A DNA stretch of 64,000 bases from an uncultured Pirellula sp. GTDB lineage: Bacteria > Planctomycetota > Planctomycetia > Pirellulales > Pirellulaceae. Positions 26,394 to 36,067 of this stretch are shown here, piece after piece. The stretch spans positions 21,369 to 85,368 of the forward strand of contig CAITIE010000134.1 in assembly GCA_903892355.1 (NCBI GenBank), read 5' to 3'. The first letter of the stretch is position 1. Each line of letters starts with the position of its first letter. The position numbers and the translations under genes are program-made. The notes under the pieces are model-generated. The model ran no database searches. It was not told the origin of the DNA and saw only the letters and a list, made by a program, of their open reading frames with translations.

Positions 26394-27356
26394 ATGAATC
26401 ATTTGCTCCGATCCATCCTAGATAAATCGCCCGTTTCCTCCATGCTGATTGCTGTTTCGACCTGCTGCGTTTGCTTCGCTGCGTCGACACTCGGACAGGA
26501 TCCCAAGGACCTTAAGAAGAATATCCCTCAAGATATTGCGGGCAGGATCGAAAACGAAAATGCATATTATGGGTTGATTAAAGACTCATTGAATTTCCAC
26601 TGCGACTTCAATCGAAACGGCGATGCGATTCGCTCCGTAGGCGATGGCCGAATCTACACCAACGAATCGTTGCAGCGCAAAGAATGGATTCTAGGGATCC
26701 AACGCAAGGATGTCTCGATCGTGGAAGAGGGTGGGGTGGCACTCGGGCACCTGCGTTTTTCCGACAAATCGCCTCAGGTCCTTTCCTTCAAGGGCGAAGC
26801 GATGCATCCAATGGGTACGAATTGGTCTGGGACAGTCAGTTTTTGGATGCGATTGGATCCAGACAACGATCTCAAACCTGGATATTGCGATCCGATCCAA
26901 ATCACCGAGAAGGCGTGGAATGACGGCGCGCTGTTTGTCGACTTCGACAAAGACCTACCGCGAGACTTTCGACTCGGCGTTTTCTCCGATTTGAAGTTCT
27001 GGAACCCCGAGAATACGCCTTGGGAGAAATGGCCCGTTGAACGTCGCCCGATGGTCACGGTCAAGAAACCACTTTTCACGCGTCAGGCATGGACCCATGT
27101 TGCGTTTTCAATTTCAGGCGTGAACGCAGCCGACAAATCCAATGCAAAAGCGACTCTTTTTATCGACGGGAAATCCCAAGGATCGATCGATAGCCCAATG
27201 CAATTCACGTGGGATAATAGCAAAACGGCAATCATGATCGGCATCGAATACATCGGAGACTTTGACGAACTGATGATCTTCGACCGCGCACTCAATGAAG
27301 CGGACGTGCAAACCATCACCAATCATTTTCGCCCTAAGAATCAGGGGAGTCCGTAG
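26394..27356 (+). CDS. Secreted LamG/concanavalin-like domain protein
   Basis: A 320-aa exported protein with a signal peptide over about residues 1-38. Residues 60-315 look like a LamG-type jelly roll: WSGTVSFWMRLDPD, AWTHVAFSISGV, ATLFIDGKSQGSIDSPMQF, and IGIEYIGDFDELMIFDRALNEADVQTI. Such domains bind sugars or serve as protein-interaction modules; no catalytic residues can be assigned. It is 22 bp after coaE on the same strand and may be read from the same transcript, though the functions are unrelated. Confidence 0.82.
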   Translation: MNHLLRSILDKSPVSSMLIAVSTCCVCFAASTLGQDPKDLKKNIPQDIAGRIENENAYYGLIKDSLNFHCDFNRNGDAIRSVGDGRIYTNESLQRKEWILGIQRKDVSIVEEGGVALGHLRFSDKSPQVLSFKGEAMHPMGTNWSGTVSFWMRLDPDNDLKPGYCDPIQITEKAWNDGALFVDFDKDLPRDFRLGVFSDLKFWNPENTPWEKWPVERRPMVTVKKPLFTRQAWTHVAFSISGVNAADKSNAKATLFIDGKSQGSIDSPMQFTWDNSKTAIMIGIEYIGDFDELMIFDRALNEADVQTITNHFRPKNQGSP

Positions 27357-27404
27357 GGCTAATGAACGCCCTGTGACGCGGATGACGCAACCCTGTGCTT
27401 TTGA

Positions 27405-29564
27405 TTATTTAAGCCGCACGACTCGATCAGCTACGATTTGCTTGGCGGCGAGGTTAGGAATGTAGCCCTTCACTCCGTAGACTGTCACTGGCTGTTGCAG
27501 GTATCGCCGCAGGTTAAGCCCCGTGGTCGCACGGACATAGGCAAGGACATTGCCCGCATCATCGGTCAACGCGAACTCCGGTTGTCCCTGGACCGACGTA
27601 TGGACTCCTACAAGCCACCCTGAAATCTCCGATGCTGATTCTCCAACGCGCATGGGGACCGCTTCGGTGTAGGGAGCCGTAGGTGCGACGGAGTTACCAT
27701 TGGCATTGGACAAGGAAAAATCGCTTGGATAAGCCGCATTTGGTGCCGCCGCATTGGCGGAAACAGTACCAACACCGTTGAGTGCCATCGTACGCTGGCG
27801 AATCGATTCAAATCGTTCGATGCGCTCGAGCAGCAGTCGCGCCTCACCTCGAATCAGCGGCGTGGAACCTTGTTCCACCCACACGCCGGCAGCGTCTCGC
27901 AACGGTGCGAGATTCCATTCCGCAGTAGGCTTGCTCACCATCGCGGATAACTGGACGAGCGCCTCTTGGACCTGTGGGGTTTGGAATCGATCGGGTTGAT
28001 CGTACGCCACGTCCGACATCGTCGGATTCGATTGGTTTCGATAATCGGCCATAGCGACTCCCGCTCCGGGTGTCATCGCGCCCGATGCAGTCTGGATATC
28101 GCTTCCGGCTCCACCGAAAAGTGGTTCTTTGGAATTGATAAGATCACTGAACAAACCGCCCGTAGATCCGCTGCCATTGGCGGCACCACCAGCATAGTAT
28201 TCCCCACCCATCGATCGACGAGGTGGTCGTGGAAGACGGTCTAGGCGGTTCGAACCAAAGGGAGTCGTGCCATAATTGGTCGCCCCGTAGCCCGAGTAAG
28301 CTCCACTATTGCGGTCGGTATAAGGAGCGGGCCGTGCTTCCCCACGAGCGCTGCGTCCACTTGTGTTTTTCGTGCGACCGGCGTTCGGACTGACATCGAC
28401 AACGCTCAGTCCCAACAGTCCTAAAACGTTATCCATTGGACCGGTTTCCGAGCCGACCACATTCTGCCCACCAGCTTTCGATTGCTGCATCGCTCGCCAG
28501 TGCTTTTCGTCGAGTGAATGTGGATCGACAACTTTCTTGGTCGATCCACTTGCTTTTTGGACAGGGGAAGAACCGCTCTTCACCAGCGAATTGAGAGAAC
28601 CATTCGCCCCCTTGCTACTTCGTTTCGCCGTTGATCCTCCCGTCCGTGAACCGGACTTGTTGCGGTCTCCGAGGTAGATTCCCGATTGCTGCATTTCGCT
28701 TTCGATTTGTTTCTGCTCGCGTCGAATCTCGCGATCAACTTTCTCGAGTTGCTCCGATTCATCCGACCAAACCAACTCCCCTGAGTCCGAACCGACTGCG
28801 TTATCACCAGCACCTTGTGGCGGCGCCTGATATCCAGCTTGCTTCACCGAACCATCGGCTTGATTGCCGGTCCGGATGGGCTTTTGACCTACACCATTTG
28901 CCGAGGCAATCCGATTGGATTCCGCGGGTACAGGCTCCTCGCTCAACGAACTGCTCCGCACCCATCGAAATTCTCCCTGAGGTGGAGCGATCTTGAACCA
29001 AAGCTTCTTGTCGTCGTCGTGCCCGCGATAGGCTTCTCCCACAATCGAGACCGATTGACCTTTTACCAACTCGGTCTGGTAGAGCAACTGCTCGTTCTTG
29101 GTCGTGTTGCTGCCAACCCATGCCGCCACCTTTTCAACCGACACCTCAGCGGCCCGGCCACTGGGAAGCAAGTAAACCGAATCGGCAGGGACCCAATTAT
29201 GGCTTCCTTCGGGAGGACGTACTCCGGACCAACCATCGGCTGTCTCGATATAGACTTCGAGCGACTGTCCTTTGTTGAGCACCACGGTGGAATAGTATTG
29301 TTCACCCGGTCCGCATCGCACCGTCGCTCGTGGACTGTGTACGAATCGAGTCATTGCCTTTTCGTAGGTCTTCGCTTCGGACGCAACTGTTTTTTTGGTT
29401 TGGTTCGGGACAGGATTTTTATCAGTTCCTTTGTCGCCTGCCATAGCATGCATCGATGATATCGCGACGAATGCCATGAGAATCCGCAACGCGACTGAAG
29501 AAGCGTCCAACGCAAAATCGGCTCGCAATTCGCCAAAACGGTTTGCAGTCAGTTTTATACTCAT
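27405..29564 (-). CDS. Secreted protein with tandem SH3-like domains
   Basis: A 719-aa exported protein. A signal-type hydrophobic stretch lies at about residues 20-43. Two bacterial SH3-like units follow: one at about 72-135 (ATVRCGPGEQYYSTVVLNKG, then DGWSGVRPP, W-VP-D-V) and a second at about 140-210 (KGQSVSIVGEAYRG, WFKIAPPQGEFRWVRSS). Residues 220-480 are low-complexity (Ser, Gly, Lys, Arg). The C-terminus (about 500-719) is a mixed domain including LNLRRYLQQPVTVYGVKGYIP, an OB-like fold by eye. Bacterial SH3 domains usually bind peptidoglycan or related polymers, so an envelope role is inferred. GGAG is 9 bases before the ATG. The HEAT-like gene is 31 bp upstream, likely one operon. Confidence 0.82.
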   Translation of the reverse strand: MSIKLTANRFGELRADFALDASSVALRILMAFVAISSMHAMAGDKGTDKNPVPNQTKKTVASEAKTYEKAMTRFVHSPRATVRCGPGEQYYSTVVLNKGQSLEVYIETADGWSGVRPPEGSHNWVPADSVYLLPSGRAAEVSVEKVAAWVGSNTTKNEQLLYQTELVKGQSVSIVGEAYRGHDDDKKLWFKIAPPQGEFRWVRSSSLSEEPVPAESNRIASANGVGQKPIRTGNQADGSVKQAGYQAPPQGAGDNAVGSDSGELVWSDESEQLEKVDREIRREQKQIESEMQQSGIYLGDRNKSGSRTGGSTAKRSSKGANGSLNSLVKSGSSPVQKASGSTKKVVDPHSLDEKHWRAMQQSKAGGQNVVGSETGPMDNVLGLLGLSVVDVSPNAGRTKNTSGRSARGEARPAPYTDRNSGAYSGYGATNYGTTPFGSNRLDRLPRPPRRSMGGEYYAGGAANGSGSTGGLFSDLINSKEPLFGGAGSDIQTASGAMTPGAGVAMADYRNQSNPTMSDVAYDQPDRFQTPQVQEALVQLSAMVSKPTAEWNLAPLRDAAGVWVEQGSTPLIRGEARLLLERIERFESIRQRTMALNGVGTVSANAAAPNAAYPSDFSLSNANGNSVAPTAPYTEAVPMRVGESASEISGWLVGVHTSVQGQPEFALTDDAGNVLAYVRATTGLNLRRYLQQPVTVYGVKGYIPNLAAKQIVADRVVRLK

Positions 29565-29595
29565 GATTGAAACTCCTTTTCCTGACGTCCTCGAT

Positions 29596-31269
29596 TTAGC
29601 GATGTGTGGTTCGCGCTGAATCCGCCGCTAGAAGCACTTGATTGATTTGCTCCGCAACACGGTTGTCAGACTCTTTCATTTTCAATTGACGCAGTTTCTG
29701 CAATGCTTCTTCGTCCGCCGTTGCCCCCAGCAGGCTCACTGCTCGCAATCGAACTTCGCGATCCGAAGATTCGGCCATCCATGCGAGCCACGGGACAGGG
29801 TTCAAACCAGCCACACGCACCAGTTGATCCATCGCTTGCAAACGCTCAGCAACGGAACCGCGAGCCAATTCCAACCCAAGCTCCAAATGCTCGGGCTGTA
29901 CGCCTCGACGCTGCAATTCCTGGGCTGCTTGTGTCACCATGCGGTCCTGCCGGCTCTCAAGCAGTCGCAATAACTTGTCCTGAGGCAGCTTTCGAATCCC
30001 TCGCAGCGTTGGCTCGTCGGATTCCTCATCGCTCGGCAATGGATTCGGCGCGATCTCGACAACCGCTTTGGAGGCAATCAATCGCGAGTCCACCGAACCC
30101 TCGGCATCTGAAGCAAGATCAATCAAGGATGCGGTTGCACCTTTTTGTGATTCCGAACCGAGATCAATCTTCGAGGGTTCTAGTCGAGGCAAGATAGATT
30201 TTTGCGAGGCAGCCAACTGCATGGGCTCGGGTCCTCGCGAGTCGCTCAATCGACGCGAGGAACCGCTATCATCTTTCCTCGGTCGACTGGTTGTTTGTGT
30301 CGAAGCATGGACAATCTCCACATCCGAAGACTCATTGGAATTGCCATCGCCGATCCACGTTGTCTTGGGAAGCGACGGAACCGGTGGTTGGTTATCGGTC
30401 GGTTGTCGCAATCGGTTCCCGTTCGATGCTACCCCAGGCCCAGCCATTGATGGCGCCGCAACGGATCGCGCCGAAACTATTGGGGCAGAGACCACTGGCG
30501 TTTCCTCATCATCCGACAAACGAATCTTTGTCAGTGCGGAACCGCTCGACGAAGCCATTGGCAATGGGGACATCGGTAATGGGTCCGCCAACGACGATGC
30601 CGCGATCCATTGGTTCAAGCTTTGACGGACAGGAGCATCTCCACGTACCTCTTCCCCAAATCCGGCCAACAATCGCGATGCGAGGACTCCTCGCATCATG
30701 ACCAACTCACGGTCATCGGCAGATAGTGTTTGCAGCAACTGACTCAACGCAATCCGCTGTACATTCGCGGAAGGAATTGCCGGGAGTCGATCGACGCGAT
30801 CTTTTAGAATTTGAAAGGCGATCGCCCGACGAGTCGCATCGGCATTCCCTAATTGGCCGACGAGGATTCGATTCGAATCATTGGCCGTTTCGCTCAGTGC
30901 TACGATGGCTTCGAGCGTTTCCTCATTGGTATCTGGAAGTTGAAGCAGTCGATTCCATTCCCAACATAAAACCTGCTTCGATAGTGCTTCCCAATGGAAC
31001 GCAGCCGCACCGCCGACACCGATCAGGCTGGCTACAAAAAAGAAGCCGCCCCATCGGGACCTCTTTCTCGTCTGCGCCCGCGAACTCGGCCGGTGTTCCG
31101 ACAGGTTCAACGCACTCGCAACCTCAGCGTCACTAGTTCGCTGATGGTGGGATTTCCGAGCGTGGACAGGCTCAGATACGATCGGTGCGGTTGGGGCAGG
31201 CCCCAACAACCAATCGACATCGATCTGTACTTTTTTGTGACGTGATCTTCGGAATGAGATCATGGCCAT
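29596..31269 (-). CDS. Membrane protein with HEAT-like C-terminus
   Basis: A 557-aa protein with one transmembrane helix (about residues 74-93) after a basic cytosolic N-terminus. Two helical repeat regions are visible: about residues 100-200 and 430-550. The last (ARGSVAERLQAMDQLVRVA, WLAWMAESSDREVRLRAVSLLGATADEEALQKLR) has the periodic D-R-V-R-A-L pattern of HEAT or armadillo repeats. The middle is low-complexity Ser/Pro. Such proteins often act as scaffolds. Start at 31269; a second ATG at 31263 is preceded by AGGA and is equally possible. It lies directly upstream of the SH3 protein gene. Confidence 0.78.
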   Translation of the reverse strand: MAMISFRRSRHKKVQIDVDWLLGPAPTAPIVSEPVHARKSHHQRTSDAEVASALNLSEHRPSSRAQTRKRSRWGGFFFVASLIGVGGAAAFHWEALSKQVLCWEWNRLLQLPDTNEETLEAIVALSETANDSNRILVGQLGNADATRRAIAFQILKDRVDRLPAIPSANVQRIALSQLLQTLSADDRELVMMRGVLASRLLAGFGEEVRGDAPVRQSLNQWIAASSLADPLPMSPLPMASSSGSALTKIRLSDDEETPVVSAPIVSARSVAAPSMAGPGVASNGNRLRQPTDNQPPVPSLPKTTWIGDGNSNESSDVEIVHASTQTTSRPRKDDSGSSRRLSDSRGPEPMQLAASQKSILPRLEPSKIDLGSESQKGATASLIDLASDAEGSVDSRLIASKAVVEIAPNPLPSDEESDEPTLRGIRKLPQDKLLRLLESRQDRMVTQAAQELQRRGVQPEHLELGLELARGSVAERLQAMDQLVRVAGLNPVPWLAWMAESSDREVRLRAVSLLGATADEEALQKLRQLKMKESDNRVAEQINQVLLAADSARTTHR

Positions 31270-31481
31270 CCTGGTCTAAAAACACCTTACCCGAGTCCTT
31301 CGGGCCTTTTTCTATGCAGTGCGTATAGAGTTCTCAGGAAGAGGAATCAAGTGGAAGTCTGGCCAGCTGGCAACCTGGATAAGATAGGCCTCTTGGCACA
31401 TGAATGATTCTCCGAAATGCTCGCAAAGAAAGCGAAATTAGAGAGCAAATATAGACAGCAAATCGGCCTTTACGCATCTAC

Positions 31482-33641
31482 CTAGCCAGAAGGATTCTCG
31501 CCAAGCTTCTTTAGCTTGCGGTCCAGGGTGGAGCGTTCAATCCCAAGGATTGCTGCCGCGCGATTTTTCTGTCCACCCGTGTGCTTCAACGTGGCTTGGA
31601 TATGTTCATTCTCGATGTCGTCGAGTGTGCGTTCTCGGTATTCAACAGTAGATCCCGCAGGCTCGCGATGGCTCGCACCGGGAACTTGGAGATACGACAG
31701 CGCTAGATCCTCGGGTTCGGCGAGATCCCCCGGTGCCAAAACGAATGCTCGTTCGATACAATTCTTCAACTCACGAACATTGCCTGGCCAGTGGTAGTCG
31801 AGCATCGCTTTTTGGGCCCTGGGGCTGAAACCTCGCGGTCCATGCCCCGACTGATTCCGGAACTGGTGGAGAAAAAACTCCGCCAGAGGCATGATGTCAT
31901 CCACTCGTTGCCGGAGCGATGGGACTCGCAACTCGATCACACGCAATCGAAAGTAAAGATCCGATCGAAAATCCCCGTCCTTGACGGCTTGTTCGAGATC
32001 CCGATTGGTGGCTGCAATGACACGCACATCGACCTTTACGGGTTTACCTCCACCCACACGTTCGAAGGCCTGTCCCTCGAGAACCCGAAGGAATTTCGCT
32101 TGGATCTCCAAACTCATTTCTCCGAGTTCATCGAGCATCAACGTACCTCCGTTCGCCAACTCAAATTTACCAAGTTTGCGGTCGGTAGCACCGGTGAACG
32201 CCCCTTTCTCATGGCCAAAGAGTTCGCTTTCCAGGAGTGTTGGCGTCAATGCAGCGCAATTGATTGCAATGAACGGGCCTGTAGCGCGCGGGCTGCGATC
32301 ATGAATAGCGCGGGCTACGAGTTCTTTTCCCGATCCACTCTCTCCGCGGATTAAGATCGTCGCTTGGGTTGGTGCCACGCGTGCAACTTGCTCTCGCAGT
32401 CGCTTCATGCTTTCAGAGTTGCCGACCCAATCACCATGGCCAACCCTTTTTTCCAATTCATCCAACCGCCCTTTGGCCGAGGTCAATTTTGTCTCAAGTG
32501 TCTGTTGCTTGAGAAGGTTCTTTAGCGAAACGGCGAGCACATCCGCAATCGCAAGCGAAACCTCGAGATCATCGGGCGTCAGATCCGGCTCACCGCGGCG
32601 GGAATAAAGATGGATCAATCCAAAAAGGGATGCGTCGATCCGCAAGGGTGCGACGATGACACTGGAGGTGTTCAGCACATGGCTCGATGCATTCCCATCT
32701 TGCCCCAATAGCTCTTCATCGGTGGCGATGTTCCGAGCGAGCAGTGCTGACGAGTCACGCTTGAGAGTGCCTAGTATCGTCTCGGATACTGGATGATAGG
32801 CTCGCCCACTATTTTCGTGCGCCGCAAGCACAATCAAGGCTGGATCGGCACTCGATGGTTCAGCGGTAGCTGCAGGGGTCTTACCAGACTTTTTCGTACC
32901 GGCTGCGGAGTTGCTTTCGCCGGGCCCCAATCGCAGTACTCCTCCAGCGCTACAGCCCACGGTTTGCAACAGCCGCCGAAGCGCCAGATCGCAGGCCTCA
33001 GAAATGGAGGATTGTTGGGCGAGTTCGAATGCCAATTGCAACAGCTCAACTGCGACTGGCGGCTGAGCTCCGAGCGTTTCACCTTTTGGTGCTGCTGTGG
33101 GAGTATTGACGTTCGCAGAAAGTTTGCCACCTGCATTCGCGATGGGTGCCGCCTCAGGTGACTTCCCAACGGTTGCACCTTGGGGAATTTCACCATCGAA
33201 TACTCGAGACTCCAAAAGGGCGGCCTTCGACTGACGATGCGTGATCGCGGGAGCGATATCGGATTGTGTTTGCGCTGGAGATCCAGCGTTTCCCGGTTCG
33301 CCCTCGGGTGGAGGGGGGACGAAATCTTCCAGGGAGTGAACGAAGGTCATACGGCACGAAGCCACGGCGATTTGATTGCCCGGGGCCAATATTCTCTGGC
33401 CTTCGATCTTCTCACCATCCACGGTTGTCCCGTTTCGGGAGCCTAAATCCCGGACAAACCAATCCTGATTTTGAAAAAAAACCTCCGCGTGGCGGCGGCT
33501 GGCCCGCTCATCCGCGACCGGGATTTCATTGGAAGAAGCCCTTCCAATGACTAGGGAACGGCCATTTTCCAGGCGAAACACGTCGGTCCACCGATTTCCT
33601 TGGCGAATAATGAGGTAAGCGGACCGTCTGTTTGGTTGCAT
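31482..33641 (-). CDS. FHA-GAF sigma-54-dependent transcriptional activator
   Basis: A 719-aa enhancer-binding regulator. An N-terminal FHA domain (about residues 8-100, with [14 protein letters not shown] and GSRNGT) binds phosphothreonine. A GAF domain lies at about 190-375. The AAA+ domain has Walker A GESGSGKE (433-440), the sigma-54 contact loop GAFTGA (481-486), Walker [10 protein letters not shown] and a conserved R-finger region. A Fis-type helix-turn-helix ([20 protein letters not shown]) closes the protein. The FHA replaces the usual receiver domain, so control by a Ser/Thr kinase is likely in principle. ATG at 33641 is chosen because the FHA strand begins shortly after; the frame is open to 33707. 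It is divergent from the DUF1598-like gene. Confidence 0.93.
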   Translation of the reverse strand: MQPNRRSAYLIIRQGNRWTDVFRLENGRSLVIGRASSNEIPVADERASRRHAEVFFQNQDWFVRDLGSRNGTTVDGEKIEGQRILAPGNQIAVASCRMTFVHSLEDFVPPPPEGEPGNAGSPAQTQSDIAPAITHRQSKAALLESRVFDGEIPQGATVGKSPEAAPIANAGGKLSANVNTPTAAPKGETLGAQPPVAVELLQLAFELAQQSSISEACDLALRRLLQTVGCSAGGVLRLGPGESNSAAGTKKSGKTPAATAEPSSADPALIVLAAHENSGRAYHPVSETILGTLKRDSSALLARNIATDEELLGQDGNASSHVLNTSSVIVAPLRIDASLFGLIHLYSRRGEPDLTPDDLEVSLAIADVLAVSLKNLLKQQTLETKLTSAKGRLDELEKRVGHGDWVGNSESMKRLREQVARVAPTQATILIRGESGSGKELVARAIHDRSPRATGPFIAINCAALTPTLLESELFGHEKGAFTGATDRKLGKFELANGGTLMLDELGEMSLEIQAKFLRVLEGQAFERVGGGKPVKVDVRVIAATNRDLEQAVKDGDFRSDLYFRLRVIELRVPSLRQRVDDIMPLAEFFLHQFRNQSGHGPRGFSPRAQKAMLDYHWPGNVRELKNCIERAFVLAPGDLAEPEDLALSYLQVPGASHREPAGSTVEYRERTLDDIENEHIQATLKHTGGQKNRAAAILGIERSTLDRKLKKLGENPSG

Positions 33642-33672
33642 CGCGGGACGAGTGAAATAAACTGGAGTAGGA

Positions 33673-33697
33673 ATGGTGGGGGTTTCCCCCGTTCCAT
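33673..33697. other. G-run/C-run hairpin between divergent genes
   Basis: ATGG-T-GGGGG and CCCCC-GTT-CCAT flank a TTT loop. It lies in the short gap between the activator and the DUF1598-like gene and could be a cis element affecting either; position is the only support. Confidence 0.35.
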
Positions 33698-33736
33698 CGT
33701 AGCACAAACTTCTCTCAAACTAATGGAGTAACGCAC

Positions 33737-35122
33737 ATGCGATTTCAAGCTTTAGCCATACCGAGTTCTCGGTGGACCCGGATGCTGGTCTTTGTTTGCG
33801 TTGCATGCGCCGTGCATCTCCAAACAGCCCAAGCCCAATTCTTCCCCGGTCGAGGCGGATTCGGTGGGGTCGTCGGTGGGGTTCGAATCGATACCGACGG
33901 CGTCCTCCGCACGGCAACCCAGGAAGAACAAAATGAACTCCTCGATCAGATGCGAGTTCAGATGGTCGGAGCCCAGGGTGATTTGGCCAAGCCGACCGAT
34001 CTTCGAATGATCTCGTTGAAGAAGATCCAAGAGATGGTCCTCGAGTCCATCCGCTCCAAGACACAGCTTCCAGAAGAAGTCCTCTACCTCGGCGGTTTGA
34101 CCCGAGTTCAGTACGTATTCGTCTATCCAGAACGCCAAGACATCGTGATCGGCGGACCAGCCGAACCATGGCAAGTCGGACCGGCAGGAGCTGTTGTGGG
34201 CAAGGTATCGGGTAAACCGATCGTCTACCTCGACGACCTACTGACAGCCTTCCGCTATGTGTCGAGCGCCCGCCAAACACCCGTATCGGTCTCCATCGAA
34301 CCGACCGAACAAGGCGTCCGCCGCTTGAACCAACTCATCAGCAATATCGGCTCCAACGCGAATCCCCAGCAACTGCTCCCCTTGCTCGCAGAAGCGTTTG
34401 GCCCACAGCAAATCAAGCTGACCGGTATCCCTTCGGATAGCCACATGGCTCGCGTTATCCTGGCTGCCGACTATCGTATGAAGCTCTACGGTATGAACTT
34501 GGCTCAAGCCCCAGTGAAGGGCCTGCCGAGCTACCTGGAGATGATCCAAAGCCGATCCAACGCATCGACCCAACTCCAAAACCGTTGGTGGATGGCATGC
34601 GACTACGAGTCGATTTCCCACAGCCGCGATCGCCTCGCTTGGAAAGTCAGTGGACCAGGTATCAAGACTCTCACCGAACAAGAAGCCTACGATCAGAACG
34701 GCGCCGCAAAGCAACTCGGCAAGGTCGATACGATTGCCAAGAAGTGGGCTGATCTTTTCACCAAGAAGATCGATGAGCTCGCCAAGGTCGACACAGTCTT
34801 CGGCGACTTGAGAAACGTGATGGATCTCTGTGTAATCGCAGCCATCATCGAAGGGCAAAATCTCCAATCCCAATCCGGATGCGATTTGTCGGGAATCCTA
34901 GGCGATCGCGCGACGGTGGAAACCACCAAGTTCGCGATCCCAACCTCGCTCGATCCACAAGTCAGCTTCTTGCAAACCGTTCAAGGTCTCTTGGTCTCTG
35001 CAAGTGGTGGGGTGATGATCGAATCCTGGCACGTCGCAACAACCACCACCGAAAATGAGACGGTGGCCGCAGCACGAAGCAAAGCTGCTCAATGGAACAG
35101 CAGCGATAGCTGGTTCCAGTAA
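33737..35122 (+). CDS. Secreted DUF1598-like protein
   Basis: A 461-aa exported protein with a signal peptide ending at about residue 33 (TAQAQ), then a Gly-rich start. The rest is mixed alpha/beta with LPEEVLYLGGLTRVQYVFVYPERQDIVIGGPAEPW, which I associate with the planctomycete DUF1598 family; recall of that family is moderate. A later stretch with NRWWMACDYESI and the LAWKVSGPGIKTLTEQ segment is also conserved-looking. Function is unknown. GGAG is 8 bases before the ATG. Transcription ends at the strong terminator at 35179. Confidence 0.82.
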   Translation: MRFQALAIPSSRWTRMLVFVCVACAVHLQTAQAQFFPGRGGFGGVVGGVRIDTDGVLRTATQEEQNELLDQMRVQMVGAQGDLAKPTDLRMISLKKIQEMVLESIRSKTQLPEEVLYLGGLTRVQYVFVYPERQDIVIGGPAEPWQVGPAGAVVGKVSGKPIVYLDDLLTAFRYVSSARQTPVSVSIEPTEQGVRRLNQLISNIGSNANPQQLLPLLAEAFGPQQIKLTGIPSDSHMARVILAADYRMKLYGMNLAQAPVKGLPSYLEMIQSRSNASTQLQNRWWMACDYESISHSRDRLAWKVSGPGIKTLTEQEAYDQNGAAKQLGKVDTIAKKWADLFTKKIDELAKVDTVFGDLRNVMDLCVIAAIIEGQNLQSQSGCDLSGILGDRATVETTKFAIPTSLDPQVSFLQTVQGLLVSASGGVMIESWHVATTTTENETVAAARSKAAQWNSSDSWFQ

Positions 35123-35178
35123 TCGCGATCGGATCACCCGTGGCTGCCTAGCAACCGTTGCCATCCAAGACTTTACTT

Positions 35179-35208
35179 AAAAGCACCGCACAGCGCGGTG
35201 CTTTTTTT
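35179..35208. terminator. Rho-independent terminator, likely bidirectional
   Basis: GCACCGC and GCGGTGC form a perfect 7-bp stem with a 5-base loop, with AAAA before it and TTTTTTT after it, so the stem extends by A-T pairs. It sits between the convergent DUF1598-like and SDR genes and has a T-tract in both orientations. Confidence 0.9.
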
Positions 35209-35224
35209 ATTCCCTGAATTAGTG

Positions 35225-36052
35225 TTAGCGGCCAGCTTTGCTCAAAGAATCGTCGTCGCTTGTCCGAGTCAGAATCCGATCGGTCAAATACGGGAATAAC
35301 CTGGCCAACCAGACCAACGCTTTGCCACCGAGGCTGAGAATCATATCGCGTTTACTCTTCACCAACGCTCGGATTGCCAATTGAGCGACACGCTCTGGGG
35401 ACATGCTTCCCAGAGATCGGCTTTGGGTATCAGGCTTGGTGTCCATCAGCGCATCGAAGAACTCGCTCCTCGTTGTGCTGGGACTGACCATGAGCACCTC
35501 CACATGGTGAGGGGCTAATTCTACTCGAATCGATTCCGACCAACCACGCATCGCAAACTTGGCAGCGCAGTATTCGCTCTTGTCGGGGACAGCTCGATGC
35601 CCGAGCACGGACCCAATATTGAGCACCGCTGGTCGAACCCCCTTGAGCAAGAGTGGCAAACAAATCCGAGTTAACTCGACAGGTGCAAAGAAATCGATTT
35701 CCATAACACGGCGCAATCGATCTGCTGACGCTTCGGCAAATGGCCCAATGGCTCCTGCACCTGCATTATTGACAAGCGTGTCAATTCCACCCCACTCGCG
35801 ATCGCACCAAGCCACAATCGCCGCGCGATGTGATGGATCGGTCAAATCCCCTGGAAGAGCATAGATGAATGCACTTCCATTGGCATGCCCGGAGGTTGAT
35901 TCGGAGATCAGCTGATCCAGCCTTTCTTTTCGCCGTGCGGTCACAAGCACTTTGGCGCCAGAGCGAACCAGTTGAAGTGCGAGTTGGTACCCGATGCCGC
36001 TCGATGCGCCGGTCACGACAACGCGCATGCCTTTGAGGTTTCGTTTCGCCAA
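35225..36052 (-). CDS. Short-chain dehydrogenase/reductase
   Basis: A 275-aa classical SDR. The NAD(P)-binding TGASSGIG motif is at residues 14-21, LVNNAGAG is at about 91-98, and the catalytic Ser then YCAAK lie in the GSVLG..YCAAKFAMRG region. An Arg/Arg-Lys cluster (TARRKERL) just after beta-2 suggests NADP preference. Substrate is not evident. The likely start is TTG at 36052, since the LKG lead-in to the first strand is usual in SDRs; ATG at 36028 is the alternative. It is 15 bp downstream of hflX on the same strand, so probably co-transcribed. Confidence 0.88.
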   Translation of the reverse strand: MAKRNLKGMRVVVTGASSGIGYQLALQLVRSGAKVLVTARRKERLDQLISESTSGHANGSAFIYALPGDLTDPSHRAAIVAWCDREWGGIDTLVNNAGAGAIGPFAEASADRLRRVMEIDFFAPVELTRICLPLLLKGVRPAVLNIGSVLGHRAVPDKSEYCAAKFAMRGWSESIRVELAPHHVEVLMVSPSTTRSEFFDALMDTKPDTQSRSLGSMSPERVAQLAIRALVKSKRDMILSLGGKALVWLARLFPYLTDRILTRTSDDDSLSKAGR

Positions 36053-36067
36053 AATAGACTCGCAACC

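Noticed and set aside
28240..28265. tRNA T-arm-like GGTTCGAACC
   Set aside because: It lies inside the SH3-type protein gene and no acceptor or anticodon stem can be paired around it.
31290..31304. Hairpin CCCGA/TCGGG followed by T-rich sequence
   Set aside because: The T-tract is on the plus strand, where no upstream gene needs a terminator; on the minus strand the stem is followed too distantly by T's.
31392..31410. Sigma-54 promoter (TGGCAC) near the activator gene
   Set aside because: The -12 half TTGC is missing at the right spacing.
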